A stretch of DNA of 64,000 nt from Sanguibacter inulinus (GCF_013415325.1 NZ_JACBYE010000019.1:1-64000); one strand, 5' to 3'. Positions 47,792 to 56,533 are shown, counted from the first letter of the stretch. Made by a program: numbers and translations. Notes: a model not told the origin generated them from the letters alone.

Positions 47792-48177
47792 CGCCGCGCG
47801 AGACCGAGGCATCGCGAACGGAGATCGACGGTCGTTCGTCGAAGGCCGAGCAGTTCCAGCTGGCAGCGCAGATGGTCCGAGACCTCGACGAAGGCGACGG
47901 TGCGCTCGACGACGCAGTCGTGACCTTGTGCGTGCACGCTGGTATCGCGGCGGCAGACGTGCTCCTCGTGCGGACGACCGGGCGGTACTCCAAGGGCGCG
48001 AGCCACGCCGACGCTGCTGTCGCGCTCGCCAAGGTCGCGAGAGAACCGTCGAGAGCGCTGTCGACCCTGCTCCGGATGAAGACCAGAGCCGGCTACTCGG
48101 CGCAGCCCGTGCAACGCGCCCAGGTGGTCGCGGCCGAGCGGGCCATGGACCTGCTGATCAGGGCCATGCGCGCATGA
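47788..48177 (+). CDS. HEPN-like partner of the MNT protein
   Basis: The 129-residue helical protein begins with a polar segment, then KAEQFQLAAQMVRDLDEGDGALDDAVVTLCVHAGIAAADVLLVRTTGRYSKGASHADAAVAL and TLLRMKTRAGYSAQPVQRAQVVAAERAMDLLIRAMR. The helix pattern and the K-x-x-A-x-Y motif fit HEPN proteins that pair with nucleotidyltransferases. I do not see a clean R-x4-6-H RNase motif, so RNase activity is uncertain. It overlaps the upstream gene by 4 nt. Confidence 0.65.
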   Translation: MTPRETEASRTEIDGRSSKAEQFQLAAQMVRDLDEGDGALDDAVVTLCVHAGIAAADVLLVRTTGRYSKGASHADAAVALAKVAREPSRALSTLLRMKTRAGYSAQPVQRAQVVAAERAMDLLIRAMRA

Positions 48178-48270
48178 CCTCGACTGTCTCCCATCGGCCC
48201 TGACCTGGCTGCCCACAGATCACCCGCGAGGTGGTCATCGTCACATCTCCGGTCCCGTACAGTCGTCGCC

Positions 48271-49146
48271 ATGGATCGCAGCCTCCCCCTCGACGCGCAC
48301 CGCGGTGCCGCTGACGACGTGTCCCGTGACGCCGCCGAGGCGTACGGTGCCCAGGACTACCCGACGGCCGAGCGCGGCTGGACGCTCGCCCGCGACTACT
48401 TCGTCGCGAACGGCCACTCCCTCGAGGCGGCTGCCGCCGCCGTGGGCCTCGGAGACGTCTTCTGGGACACCGGACGAGGCGCCGAGGCGAGCGTCGCGTA
48501 CGCCGAGGCGCTCGCGGTCTACAGGGCTGCCGGGCTGACCCGCCAGGTCGCCGGGTGCCTCATGAACCTCGGGCTCGCCCACGGTGCAGCCGAGCGCCTG
48601 GCCGAGGCTGAGACCGCCTACGTCGAGGCCCGCGAGACCTACTCGACCCTCGGTCTCGAGCGTGAGACCGCCAGCGCGAACCTCAGCCTCGGCGGGATCC
48701 TCGCGGCTGCGGGACGGTTCGACGACGCAGCCACCGCGTACACCGCGGCCCTCGCGTTCTACGAGAAGCACCAGCTCCGCTCACGCGTCGCCGACTGCGC
48801 GGCCGGGCTGGCGCTCGTGCTCCGCGAGACCGGTCACCTGGCCGAGGCCGACACGAGCTACACCGCCGCCCTGGACATCTACACCGAGCTGGACCTGGCG
48901 CGTCAGCGGGCTGACGCACTCGCGGGCCGCGGAGCGACCCGGCACGCCGCCGAGCGCCTCGACGACGCCGAGGCCGACTACACGGCAGCCCGCGCCACCT
49001 ACAACGACCTCGGGCTCCACCGCCCGGCTGGCGCGTGCCTCGTCGCCCTCGCTGAGATCTACACGGCCGCAGGGCGTACCGACCAGGCCGACGCCGCCTA
49101 CGAGCTGGCCCGGGGCGAGTACTCCGGCAGCACCGGGCCGCGGTGA
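48271..49146 (+). CDS. Tetratricopeptide-repeat protein
   Basis: The 291-residue protein consists of about six TPR units of 40 residues, each with A-x-x-x-L-G-x-x-x-x-x-x-G...A-x-x-x-Y-x-x-A: for example AEAETAYVEARETYSTLGLERETASANLSLGGIL and ADTSYTAALDIYTELDL. There is no signal peptide or membrane segment. It is a protein-protein interaction scaffold; the partner is unknown. The acyltransferase gene starts 4 nt after its stop, suggesting cotranscription. Confidence 0.85.
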   Translation: MDRSLPLDAHRGAADDVSRDAAEAYGAQDYPTAERGWTLARDYFVANGHSLEAAAAAVGLGDVFWDTGRGAEASVAYAEALAVYRAAGLTRQVAGCLMNLGLAHGAAERLAEAETAYVEARETYSTLGLERETASANLSLGGILAAAGRFDDAATAYTAALAFYEKHQLRSRVADCAAGLALVLRETGHLAEADTSYTAALDIYTELDLARQRADALAGRGATRHAAERLDDAEADYTAARATYNDLGLHRPAGACLVALAEIYTAAGRTDQADAAYELARGEYSGSTGPR

Positions 49147-49150
49147 CCTG

Positions 49151-49735
49151 GTGATCCGCGAGCACGTCGCACGGGTCTACTGGTCGCTGAGCCGCTGGAC
49201 GCTCAAGACCGAGCCGATCGACCGGGACGGGGCGGGCATCCTCGTCGGCGCACCGCACACGTCCAACTGGGACTTCATCCACATGCTGGCCATCACGGCC
49301 CGCGCGGGTGTGCCTGTGCGCTACCTCGGCAAGCACACGCTGTTCAAGCCGCCCTTCGGATGGCTGATGCGCGCCCTCGGCGGGATCCCCGTGGACCGCC
49401 GCGCTCCGGCAGGGCTCGTCGACGAGCTCGTCTCTCGTGTCGCCGCAGGGGAGAAGTTCTACCTCGTCGTGACGCCCGAGGGCACACGCAGCAAGGGCGA
49501 GTACTGGAAGTCAGGCTTCCTGCGGATCGCCCGCGAGGCAGGGCTGCCCGTCACGCTGGGCTACGTCGACCGGACGACCATGACCGCCGGCCTCGGGCCG
49601 ACCTTCACCCCGAGCGGCGACGTCCGCGCAGACATGGAGCTCGTCCGGGCCTTCTACGCCGACAAGGCCGGTCACACGCCCTCGCGCCGGACAGAGCCGC
49701 GACTGCGCGAAGAAGACCAGCCCACCCAGGACTGA
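49151..49735 (+). CDS. 1-acylglycerol-3-phosphate acyltransferase-like protein
   Basis: The 194-residue protein has the PlsC motifs: motif I P-H-T-S-N-W-D (H-x4-D), motif II-like RYLGKHTLFKPPFGWLMRALGGIPVDR, and motif III TPEGTRS. Acyltransferases of this short class are peripheral membrane enzymes that acylate lysophospholipid or related lipid acceptors. The start is GTG 49151, 4 nt after the TPR stop. It ends 5 nt before the convergent ABC transporter gene. Confidence 0.88.
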   Translation: MIREHVARVYWSLSRWTLKTEPIDRDGAGILVGAPHTSNWDFIHMLAITARAGVPVRYLGKHTLFKPPFGWLMRALGGIPVDRRAPAGLVDELVSRVAAGEKFYLVVTPEGTRSKGEYWKSGFLRIAREAGLPVTLGYVDRTTMTAGLGPTFTPSGDVRADMELVRAFYADKAGHTPSRRTEPRLREEDQPTQD

Positions 49736-49740
49736 GCGCC

Positions 49741-50805
49741 TCAGCCCGCGATCGCGTCGCGGTGGTCCTCGGCGACGAGGCGCCTGAGCGACGCGAGCAG
49801 GTCGTCTGCGGTGAGCAGACCGACGGTCTCGCTGCCGTCGGTGACGAGCACGCCGCCGGTCTCGGAGACGGCGAGCTCGGCGAAGGCCTCGTCGAGGGAC
49901 GTGCCGAGCGGGATCGACGCGAGCGTCGCCCCGGGGTGCACGTGCTCGAGCGGGCGCAGGTCGTCGCGCGAGACGTGCCCGAGGCCGAGCATGCGCATCG
50001 ACCGACCGGCACCGATGAAGTTCTCGACGAAGTCGTTGGCGGGCTGGGACAGCAGGCGCAGGGGCGTGTCGATCTGCTCGATCACGCCGCCCTTGCTGAA
50101 GACCGCCACGCGGTCGCCGAGCTGGACGGCCTCGTCGATGTCGTGGGTGACGAGCATGACCGTCGTCCCGAGCTCGGACTGGATGCGGCGGAACTCGCTC
50201 TGCAGACGTCGGCGGCCCTCGGGGTCGACGGCACCGAAGGGCTCGTCCATGAGCAGGACGGGTGGGTCGACCGCGAGGGCGCGGGCCACACCCACGCGCT
50301 GGCGCTCGCCGCCGGAGAGCTCGTGCGGGAAGCGCTTGGAGTAGGTCTCGGGCGCGAGCCCGACGAGGGCGAGCAGCTCCTCGACACGCGCCTTCGTGCG
50401 CTTGCGGTCCCAGCCGACGAGACCCGGGACCGTGGCGACGTTCTGCGCGACGGTGCGGTGCGGGAACAGCCCGACGTGCTGGATCACGTAGCCGACACGG
50501 CGACGGAGCGCGACGGCGTCGGTGCTCATGATGTCCTCGCCGTCGAGGGTGATCCGGCCACCCGTCGGCTCGACGAGGCGGTTGACCATGCGCAGGGTCG
50601 TCGACTTGCCGCAGCCCGACGGACCCACGAGGACCAGCAGCTCGCCCTTGCGGACCTCGAGGTCGAGGTCGGTGACCGCGACGGTCTGGTTGCGGAACTC
50701 CTTGCGGACGTCCTCGAATCGGATGAGGACGTCGCCTGGCGCGACGCTCGACGCGCCGCCGCTCTTCGGGTCGGTGCCGTGGTGGGACGTCCGCGCGCTG
50801 CTCAT
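49741..50805 (-). CDS. Osmoprotectant-type ABC transporter ATP-binding protein with CBS-like tail
   Basis: The 354-residue protein has Walker A GPSGCGKSTTLRM, the Q-loop region YVIQHVGLFPHRTVAQNV, signature LSGGERQRVGVARALA, Walker B VLLMDEPFGAVD and the H-loop THDIDEA. The C-terminal 100 residues end in a CBS-like unit (SLDEAFAELAVSETGGVLVTDGSETVGLLTADDLLASL), as in OpuA/OpuC and glycine-betaine importers. Start ATG 50805 is chosen from the family N-terminus; a longer frame upstream overlaps the divergent promoter gap. It is transcribed away from its permease genes at 50919. Confidence 0.9.
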   Translation of the reverse strand: MSSARTSHHGTDPKSGGASSVAPGDVLIRFEDVRKEFRNQTVAVTDLDLEVRKGELLVLVGPSGCGKSTTLRMVNRLVEPTGGRITLDGEDIMSTDAVALRRRVGYVIQHVGLFPHRTVAQNVATVPGLVGWDRKRTKARVEELLALVGLAPETYSKRFPHELSGGERQRVGVARALAVDPPVLLMDEPFGAVDPEGRRRLQSEFRRIQSELGTTVMLVTHDIDEAVQLGDRVAVFSKGGVIEQIDTPLRLLSQPANDFVENFIGAGRSMRMLGLGHVSRDDLRPLEHVHPGATLASIPLGTSLDEAFAELAVSETGGVLVTDGSETVGLLTADDLLASLRRLVAEDHRDAIAG

Positions 50806-50918
50806 GGCCACGACGCTACCGGGAAGTCCCGACAGCGGCGCGGGCTGGAGCGCTGGGGCGACAGAGGTCACCCTCGTTGCCCGCGCCGGTGTCGGCGCCA
50901 CCCGGTACCGTCGGGCAG

Positions 50919-51593
50919 ATGACTCCCGAGCAGCCGGCAAACCCGTGGCTGTCCTGGCAGTACGTGCAGGACAACTCGGACGAGATCCTCCGGTATCTCG
51001 GTGAGCACGTCACGCTCACGCTCCAGGCGATCGCCATCGCTCTCGTCGTCGCGATCCCGCTCGCCGCGCTCGCGCACGCGTGGCCCCGCCTCGCCGGGCC
51101 GCTCGTCGCGACGACAGGCGTGCTCTACACGATCCCCTCCCTCGCTCTCTTCGCCGTCGTCTACCCCTTCATCCGGGACCGCCGGACGACTGTGCTGCTG
51201 GGGCTGGTCCTCTACGCGCTGCTGCTGCTCGTGCGCAACACCCTCGTCGGTCTGCGCGGCGTCGACCCTGCGGTGACCGATGCGGCCCGCGGCGTGGGCT
51301 ACGGGCGGTGGCGCATGCTCTTCACGGTCGAGCTCCCCAACGCGCTCCCCGCGGTGATCACCGGTCTGCGTCTGGCGTCGGTGAGCACGGTCGCCCTCGT
51401 GACCGTCGGTGTCGTCATCGGCTACGGCGGGCTCGGGCAGCTCATGTTCCGCGGCTTCACGAGCGGCTACCACGCGCAGATCATGACGGCGACACTGCTC
51501 TGTCTCGCCCTCGGCCTGACGATCGACCTCGTGCTCTACCTGGTCGGCCGGCTCGTCACACCCTGGTCACGAGCGGCGGTGAGCGCACGATGA
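50919..51593 (+). CDS. Osmoprotectant-type ABC transporter permease 1
   Basis: The 224-residue protein has about six membrane helices and the BPD-transport EAA-like loop DAARGVGYGRWRMLFTVELPNALPAVITGLRLA. The N-terminal LGEHVTLTLQAIAIALVVAIPLAAL is typical of OpuCB/OpuCD-type permeases (glycine betaine, choline, carnitine or ergothioneine). It overlaps permease 2 by 4 nt (ATGA). The start ATG 50919 lies 113 bp from the divergent ATPase gene. Confidence 0.9.
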   Translation: MTPEQPANPWLSWQYVQDNSDEILRYLGEHVTLTLQAIAIALVVAIPLAALAHAWPRLAGPLVATTGVLYTIPSLALFAVVYPFIRDRRTTVLLGLVLYALLLLVRNTLVGLRGVDPAVTDAARGVGYGRWRMLFTVELPNALPAVITGLRLASVSTVALVTVGVVIGYGGLGQLMFRGFTSGYHAQIMTATLLCLALGLTIDLVLYLVGRLVTPWSRAAVSAR

Positions 51594-52276
51594 ACGAGAT
51601 CGAGGCCGCGATCGCGTGGCTCAACGACCCCCTCAACTGGTCGGGGAAGGGCGGCATCCTCGCCCTGACCGGCGAGCACCTCGTCATGACGCTGCAGGCC
51701 GTCCTCCTCGCCTCGGTCGTCGCGCTGCCCCTCGGTGTCGTCCTCGGGCACAGCCGCCGCGCGGCGAGGCTCGGCACGTCGACGGTGGTCCTCACCAACG
51801 TCACGCGCGCCCTGCCGACCTTCGCGCTGCTGACCATCTTCGCGTCGACAGGTGTCGGCTTCGGCAACACCCCGACCGTCTACGCGGCGGCGATCTTCGC
51901 GCTGCCGGTGATCCTCGCGAACACCTACGAGGGGGTGCGCAGCGTCGACGCCGACATCCGCGACGCGGCCACGGGCATCGGCATGTCCGGCCCGCGGGTG
52001 CTGCTGCACGTCGAGCTCCCGCTCGCCCTGCCGCTCATCACCTCAGGGCTGCGGACAGCCGTCGTGCAGGTGATCGCGACCATCCCGCTGGCCGCCCTGG
52101 TGGGTGGCGGAGGCCTCGGCATCATCATCACGCAGGGCTTCGGCACCCAGCGCTACGGCCAGGTGCTGGCCGGCGGCGTGATCGTCGCGCTGCTCTGCCT
52201 GGTGGTCGAGGGGCTGCTCGCCCTCGGGCAGCGACTCCTCACCCCCGCACCGGTCCGAGCCCTGCAAGGGTCCTGA
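51590..52276 (+). CDS. Osmoprotectant-type ABC transporter permease 2
   Basis: The 228-residue protein has about six membrane helices with the EAA-like loop DAATGIGMSGPRVLLHVELPLALPLITSGLRTA. The beginning LTGEHLVMTLQAVLLASVVALPLGVVLGHSRR parallels permease 1, indicating that they form a heterodimeric channel. It overlaps the upstream gene by 4 nt. The binding-protein gene follows 110 bp later, with a promoter possible in that gap. Confidence 0.9.
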   Translation: MNEIEAAIAWLNDPLNWSGKGGILALTGEHLVMTLQAVLLASVVALPLGVVLGHSRRAARLGTSTVVLTNVTRALPTFALLTIFASTGVGFGNTPTVYAAAIFALPVILANTYEGVRSVDADIRDAATGIGMSGPRVLLHVELPLALPLITSGLRTAVVQVIATIPLAALVGGGGLGIIITQGFGTQRYGQVLAGGVIVALLCLVVEGLLALGQRLLTPAPVRALQGS

Positions 52277-52386
52277 CCGGCCCACAGACCGTTATCAGAG
52301 CGATACCGAATCCGCGCCCCGCCCGGTTGCCCTGCACCTGGCGTCGCGGTCCACTAGACCTTCGACCTCTCTACCCTGGAGACACC

Positions 52387-53409
52387 ATGCGCGCTCGTCG
52401 CACGACCATGACCACGACCGCGGCAGCGCTGGGGCTCGTCCTCGTCCTCGCTGCCTGCGGTGACCCTGGCTCCTCGAGCGGCTCGGGCACCTCGTCGGCC
52501 TCGACGCCGACAGCCGCCTCGAACCTCGAGGTCTGCGACCCCGTCCCCGGCGACACCTTCGTCGGGCTCGAGGACGACAAGACCCTCCAGAACCCCGACA
52601 ACATCATCCCGGCCGTCAACGCGGCCGCAGCCGGTGAGAACGCCGACATCGTCGCGACCCTCGACACGGTCTCGGCCGTCCTGGACACCCCGGCGCTCGT
52701 CGACCTCAACAAGGCCGTCGACGTCGACCGTCAGACCTCCCAGCAGGCCGCTGCGGACTTCATCGCGGCCAACGACCTCGGCTCGCCCGAGTCTGTCGGT
52801 GACGGCGCAGAGGTGATCGTCGGTGCACCGAACTTCTCCGAGGGCCAGACCCTCGCGAACCTCTACGTCGAGGTGCTCAAGGCCGCGGGCTACGACGCCA
52901 AGACGCAGGACGTCGGCAACCGTGAGCTCTACCTGACGGACCTCGAGTCCGGTGCGATCACCGTGATCCCCGAGTACGTGAGCACCCTGACCGAGTTCCT
53001 CAACGCCAAGGTCAACGGCGAGAACCCCGAGCCCGTCGCCACGACGGACCTCGACGCGACCGTCGAGGGTCTGACGACCCTCGGTGAAGAGGTCGGGCTG
53101 GTCTTCGGCATGCCGGCCGACGCCCAGGACCAGAACGCCTTCGCGGTGACCGCGGCCTTCGCCGAGGAGTACGGCATCACGACGCTGACCGACCTCGCGA
53201 CCACCTGCGGCGACGTCGTCCTCGGCGGACCGCCGGAGTGCCCCGAGCGTGCGTTCTGCCAGCTCGGTCTCGAGGAGACCTACGGCCTCGAGGTCGGCGA
53301 GTTCGTCTCGCTCGACGCCGGTGGCAACCTCACCAAGGACGCCCTTCGCCAGGGCAACATCACTGTCGGCCTGATCCTGTCGAGCGACCCGTCGCTCGCG
53401 ACCAGCTGA
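52387..53409 (+). CDS. Osmoprotectant-type substrate-binding lipoprotein, apparently circularly permuted
   Basis: The 340-residue lipoprotein has a signal peptide ending in the lipobox L-A-A-C and a Ser/Thr-rich tether. The core GAEVIVGAPNFSEGQTLANLYVEVLKAAGY, VIPEYVSTLTEFLN, DQNAFAVTAAFAEEYGITTLTDLA and LGGPPECPERAFCQLGLEETYG is the OpuAC/ProX fold. In standard members the segment LEDDK...NIIPAV...LDTVSAVLDTPALVDLNKAVD is at the C-terminus. Here it comes first (about residues 55-125) and the chain ends at VGLILSSDPSLATS. This is a circular permutation with both lobes kept. It serves the adjacent permeases. Confidence 0.88.
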   Translation: MRARRTTMTTTAAALGLVLVLAACGDPGSSSGSGTSSASTPTAASNLEVCDPVPGDTFVGLEDDKTLQNPDNIIPAVNAAAAGENADIVATLDTVSAVLDTPALVDLNKAVDVDRQTSQQAAADFIAANDLGSPESVGDGAEVIVGAPNFSEGQTLANLYVEVLKAAGYDAKTQDVGNRELYLTDLESGAITVIPEYVSTLTEFLNAKVNGENPEPVATTDLDATVEGLTTLGEEVGLVFGMPADAQDQNAFAVTAAFAEEYGITTLTDLATTCGDVVLGGPPECPERAFCQLGLEETYGLEVGEFVSLDAGGNLTKDALRQGNITVGLILSSDPSLATS

Positions 53410-53429
53410 CGGCTCGAGTCACCACCGAG

Positions 53430-53470
53430 GGCCCGGCCCGCACGTCCCGAGAGGGACGGCGGACCGGGCC
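53430..53470. terminator. Nested hairpin, bidirectional terminator
   Basis: GGCCCGG (53430-53436) pairs with CCGGGCC (53464-53470), and inside it CGTCCC (53443-53448) pairs with GGGACG (53453-53458) around a GAGA tetraloop. It lies between the convergent binding-protein gene and the Ter-cluster gene. Confidence 0.75.
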
Positions 53471-53488
53471 TTCGTGCGTCCTGGCGGG

Positions 53489-54085
53489 TCAGGCGAAGCC
53501 GTAGGCCGCCTTGACGGTGCCGAGGGTGGGGTAGGGCTCGCCGTCGTAGCGCAGGTGCATGCGGCCGTCGTGCTGGTACACGGCCAGGACCGTGATGCTC
53601 GGGTCGCACGCGATGGTCGTGCCGCCGTAGAGGTTGACGGTCACCGACGACGTGCTCGGCAGGTAGAACAGCACCCGTCGCAGGCCGCGCGAGTGCCGCA
53701 GACCGAGCACGAAGCCGGGCATGCGGTCGTAGGAGACCAGCGGGCGCCGACCGGCGTCGAGCGGAGCGGTCTCGACGCTGCCCTGTCGCATGTCGTCGAG
53801 CTCCCACAGCACGTCCATCCCGGTCACGTCGCCGCCGACGACCACCTGGAGGGAGCCGATCGCGCTCTGGAACCTGCTGAGCGCGAGCATCGGCTGACGA
53901 GGCTCCAGGCGCCCTGTCCCGGAGACCCGGGGGATCGAGCGGGCCGGCGGCTCGGGCTCGTGGCTCGCCGCAGCCGGGGTGCCGATGCTCAGCCGGACGG
54001 CCGACGGCGCGGCGACCGCCGCCGAGGCGTCAGGGCGCCGCGGCGGGCGCCGACGGACGAAGGAGTCGAGCGGGGTGCCGCTCAC
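53489..54085 (-). CDS. Ter-cluster protein of unknown function
   Basis: The 198-residue protein starts GTG 54085, overlapping the TerD stop (GTGA), so it is coupled to it. A Pro/Arg/Ala-rich N-terminus (about 1-55) precedes a beta-rich domain: FQSAIGSLQVVVGGDVTGMDVLWEL, GFVLGLRHSRGLRRVLFYLPSTSSVTVNLYGGTTIACD and YGFA at the end. The strand-rich C-terminal domain may be a divergent TerD-like beta-sandwich, but it lacks the usual motifs. No firm family. Confidence 0.6.
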   Translation of the reverse strand: MSGTPLDSFVRRRPPRRPDASAAVAAPSAVRLSIGTPAAASHEPEPPARSIPRVSGTGRLEPRQPMLALSRFQSAIGSLQVVVGGDVTGMDVLWELDDMRQGSVETAPLDAGRRPLVSYDRMPGFVLGLRHSRGLRRVLFYLPSTSSVTVNLYGGTTIACDPSITVLAVYQHDGRMHLRYDGEPYPTLGTVKAAYGFA

Positions 54086-54654
54086 AGGTCGAAGCCGAAG
54101 TTGTGCGCGACGTCGGCCACACCGCCCGCGAAGCCCTGGCCGATCGCCCGGAACTTCCACTCGTTCTGGCGGCGGTAGAGCTCACCGGCGACCACAGCGC
54201 TCGTCGCGCCGAGGTCTGCGGCCTCGACCGGGTAGCGGATCACCTCGGACCCGGCCCTGTCGAGGATCCGCACCACGCAGCCGCGGACGCTGTCGAAGGT
54301 GCCCGGCTGACGCAGGTCAGGGTTGACGTAGAGGATCAGCGCGATGCTCATGACGTTCGAGGGCACGCGCTGCAGGTCGACCTCGATCTGCTCGACGTCG
54401 CCGCCGGGCAGCGACCCGTCAGGCTCGTACGAGACGGCCTCGTCCGGGCTGAGCATCTGGTTGAAGAACACGACGTGCTGCGACGACACGGCGAGGCCGT
54501 CCTGGCCGCAGGCGATCGCGCAGGGCACGACCTCGGTCGCCGGTCCGTTGCTCTGCACGACGTCCCACGAGAACCCGACCGTGATGGTGGTCGCGGTCGG
54601 GATGTTGTGGGTGACGGAGGCGTTGGCGCCCTTGACGAGCGTGATGGCAGGCAT
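54082..54654 (-). CDS. terD: TerD-family stress protein
   Basis: The 190-residue protein has the TerD layout: ITLVKGANASVTH, VGFSWDVV, DGLAVSSQHVVFFNQMLSPDEAVSYEPDGSLPGGDVEQIEVDLQRVPSNVMSIALILYV and a C-terminal EWKFRAIGQGFAGG. The Asp-rich segments are the calcium-binding loops of the family. TerD proteins are linked to tellurite, phage and other stress resistance in complexes with other Ter proteins. It lies in an operon-like minus-strand cluster with TelA. Confidence 0.92.
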   Translation of the reverse strand: MPAITLVKGANASVTHNIPTATTITVGFSWDVVQSNGPATEVVPCAIACGQDGLAVSSQHVVFFNQMLSPDEAVSYEPDGSLPGGDVEQIEVDLQRVPSNVMSIALILYVNPDLRQPGTFDSVRGCVVRILDRAGSEVIRYPVEAADLGATSAVVAGELYRRQNEWKFRAIGQGFAGGVADVAHNFGFDL

Positions 54655-54663
54655 GTGTGTGAG

Positions 54664-55122
54664 TCACCCAAACTTCTCGCGGAGGAACCGGCCGTTGATC
54701 TCGAGCTGCGCGTTGTCGTGCGCGTAGACCGCGGTGACCATCGAGTGCACCCGGCCGTCGAGGAGACGCAGCTGGCTGAGCAGCAGCTCTTCCCGCGTGG
54801 CGCGCTCGGCCCGCGACGCCAAGAACGCGTTCACGGTCGAGGGGATGTAGTCCTTGATCATGAACTCGATGGCGATCTGCTCGTCGAGGGTCGGCGGTGC
54901 AACGAGCGTGTGGTCGAGCAGCTCGTTGAGGTTGTCGAGCATCGAGAACAGCACGATCGACGCGGGGACCGGGAGCGCTGCGCCGCTCTGCTTCGCGGCG
55001 GCGAACAGCCCGCGCAGGTGCCCCTCCATGGTGTCGTGGAAGGGCACCTGCGGCTCCGGCTCGGCGGCCGGCGCCGGGGTGTCCGGGACGGGCTGCGACC
55101 GTCGTCCGAACAACCAGCTCAT
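54664..55122 (-). CDS. Conserved Ter-cluster protein of unknown function
   Basis: The 152-residue protein starts MSWLFGRRSQPVPD, followed by a Pro/Ala-rich linker and a helical domain (about 30-152): TMEGHLRGLFAAAKQSGAALPVPASIVLFSMLDNLNELLDH and TLDEQIAIEFMIKDYIPSTVNAFL. No known domain is recognised. It sits between telA and terD genes with a 9-nt gap to terD, so a role in the same complex is likely. Confidence 0.65.
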   Translation of the reverse strand: MSWLFGRRSQPVPDTPAPAAEPEPQVPFHDTMEGHLRGLFAAAKQSGAALPVPASIVLFSMLDNLNELLDHTLVAPPTLDEQIAIEFMIKDYIPSTVNAFLASRAERATREELLLSQLRLLDGRVHSMVTAVYAHDNAQLEINGRFLREKFG

Positions 55123-55195
55123 CGGTTCGTCCTCGTCGGTGCGTGCGTGGTGCCGACCCGCTGTGCGGCAGGCGGCGGGGTCAGGAGCGGATCGG

Positions 55196-56395
55196 TCAGG
55201 ACGTGATCTCGGGGCGGCTCTGCGCCCGCTCGAGGTACGGCTGAGCCCGCTCGATCTGGCCCTCGAGGGACGTGATCGTCACGGCCATGCTCGACGCGGC
55301 CTCGGCACGGAAGGTGTCGATCGCGTCCATGGTCGCGAAGACGTCCTGGAAGGCCTTCTCGAGCTTGTCGATCTCGATGGTCGAGGCCGCGGCCTGGCGG
55401 TGGATGTCCGCCGAGGTCGTCTTGAGCATCTCGGCGTTCGAGGCGATGAGGTCGCTCGTCGTCCGGTTGAGCGCGGTGATCTGGTCGAGCACGAGACGCT
55501 GGTTGGTGAGCGCCTGGGCGACGATCACGGCTGTGCGTAGCGCGGAGAGCGTCGTGGTGCGGGCGCGGTCGACACCCTTGATGAGCTCGACGTTGTTGGC
55601 ACGCACCATGTCCATCGCGAGGTAGCCCTGCGCCGAGACTGCGAGCTGGGTGAGGATGTCCTCGCGGCGCTGGCGGACGGCGAACAGCACATCAGAGCGC
55701 ATGGCCTTCGCGGTGTCGGGGGCGGAGACCTCGACCTCGGCGATCTTCTTCTCGACCGCTGCGTCGAGGCCGCCGAGGAGCACGGCGTACTCGGAGAGCG
55801 TGCCCATGGTCGTCCAGAGGTTGACCTTCTCCTGCTCGATCGACGCGTTGTCCTTGCGGAGCTCGTCCTGGCCGGACTCCAGCGCGCGGGTGATCGAGTC
55901 GAGCTGCACCTGGGCCGACTTGTAGCGGTCGAAGTACCGGGCGATCTTCGAGCCGCCGGGGATGAAGCCGAGGATCTTGCGGGCACCGGTGAGGTCGGCG
56001 CGGTTGGGCGTGAGGTCTTCGACCTGGAAGCGGAGGTCGGTGAGCGTCTTGGCGACCCGGGCCTGGGCGTCGCCGGCGTCTCCGCTGCCCTTCGCCGCGG
56101 CGAGGGCCGACGCGGGGCGCTCGAGCATGCGGTTGGACGCGTTGGCTGCGCCCTGGATCTCGTCACGGCCCAGGGTCGTGATCTCGGTGATCTTGGCCTG
56201 GAGCTCGGGGCTGTTGGGCGTGAGGGTCGCGAGCTCGGCCGCGTAGGCGTCGGCGGTCGCGGTGAGCTCAGCCTTCTTGGCGTCCGGCACGGGCACCATG
56301 CCGCCGACCTGCTCCGGCTGGACCGCGGCGACGGGCGCCGGCGGCTGGAGCACCAGCGATGCTCCGGGAGGGGTCAGGGGGGTGCTCTCGCTCAT
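55196..56395 (-). CDS. telA: Toxic anion resistance protein TelA family
   Basis: The 399-residue, almost entirely helical protein has the TelA/KlaA features: RKILGFIPGGSKIARYFDRYKSAQVQLDSITRALESGQDELRKDNASIEQEKVNLW and AVRQRREDILTQLAVSAQGYLAMDMVRANN. The C-terminal coiled coil ends with LEGQIERAQPYLERAQ. The family is associated with tellurite, colicin and cell-envelope stress resistance, often next to TerD. Start ATG 56395 is preferred over an in-frame GTG at 56419, which has no ribosome site. It heads the minus-strand Ter cluster. Confidence 0.9.
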   Translation of the reverse strand: MSESTPLTPPGASLVLQPPAPVAAVQPEQVGGMVPVPDAKKAELTATADAYAAELATLTPNSPELQAKITEITTLGRDEIQGAANASNRMLERPASALAAAKGSGDAGDAQARVAKTLTDLRFQVEDLTPNRADLTGARKILGFIPGGSKIARYFDRYKSAQVQLDSITRALESGQDELRKDNASIEQEKVNLWTTMGTLSEYAVLLGGLDAAVEKKIAEVEVSAPDTAKAMRSDVLFAVRQRREDILTQLAVSAQGYLAMDMVRANNVELIKGVDRARTTTLSALRTAVIVAQALTNQRLVLDQITALNRTTSDLIASNAEMLKTTSADIHRQAAASTIEIDKLEKAFQDVFATMDAIDTFRAEAASSMAVTITSLEGQIERAQPYLERAQSRPEITS

Positions 56396-56533
56396 GGGGA
56401 CTCCGCTTCGTGGGCTCACTGGCTGAAGGCTGATCGACTCACGACTCTACCGCTTGACGCCGCGCCCCGACGGGGATCCGCATGGGTCCGTCTGCCCACG
56501 TCGGAGTGCGGGTGACCGACGGTCGGTGGCAGC

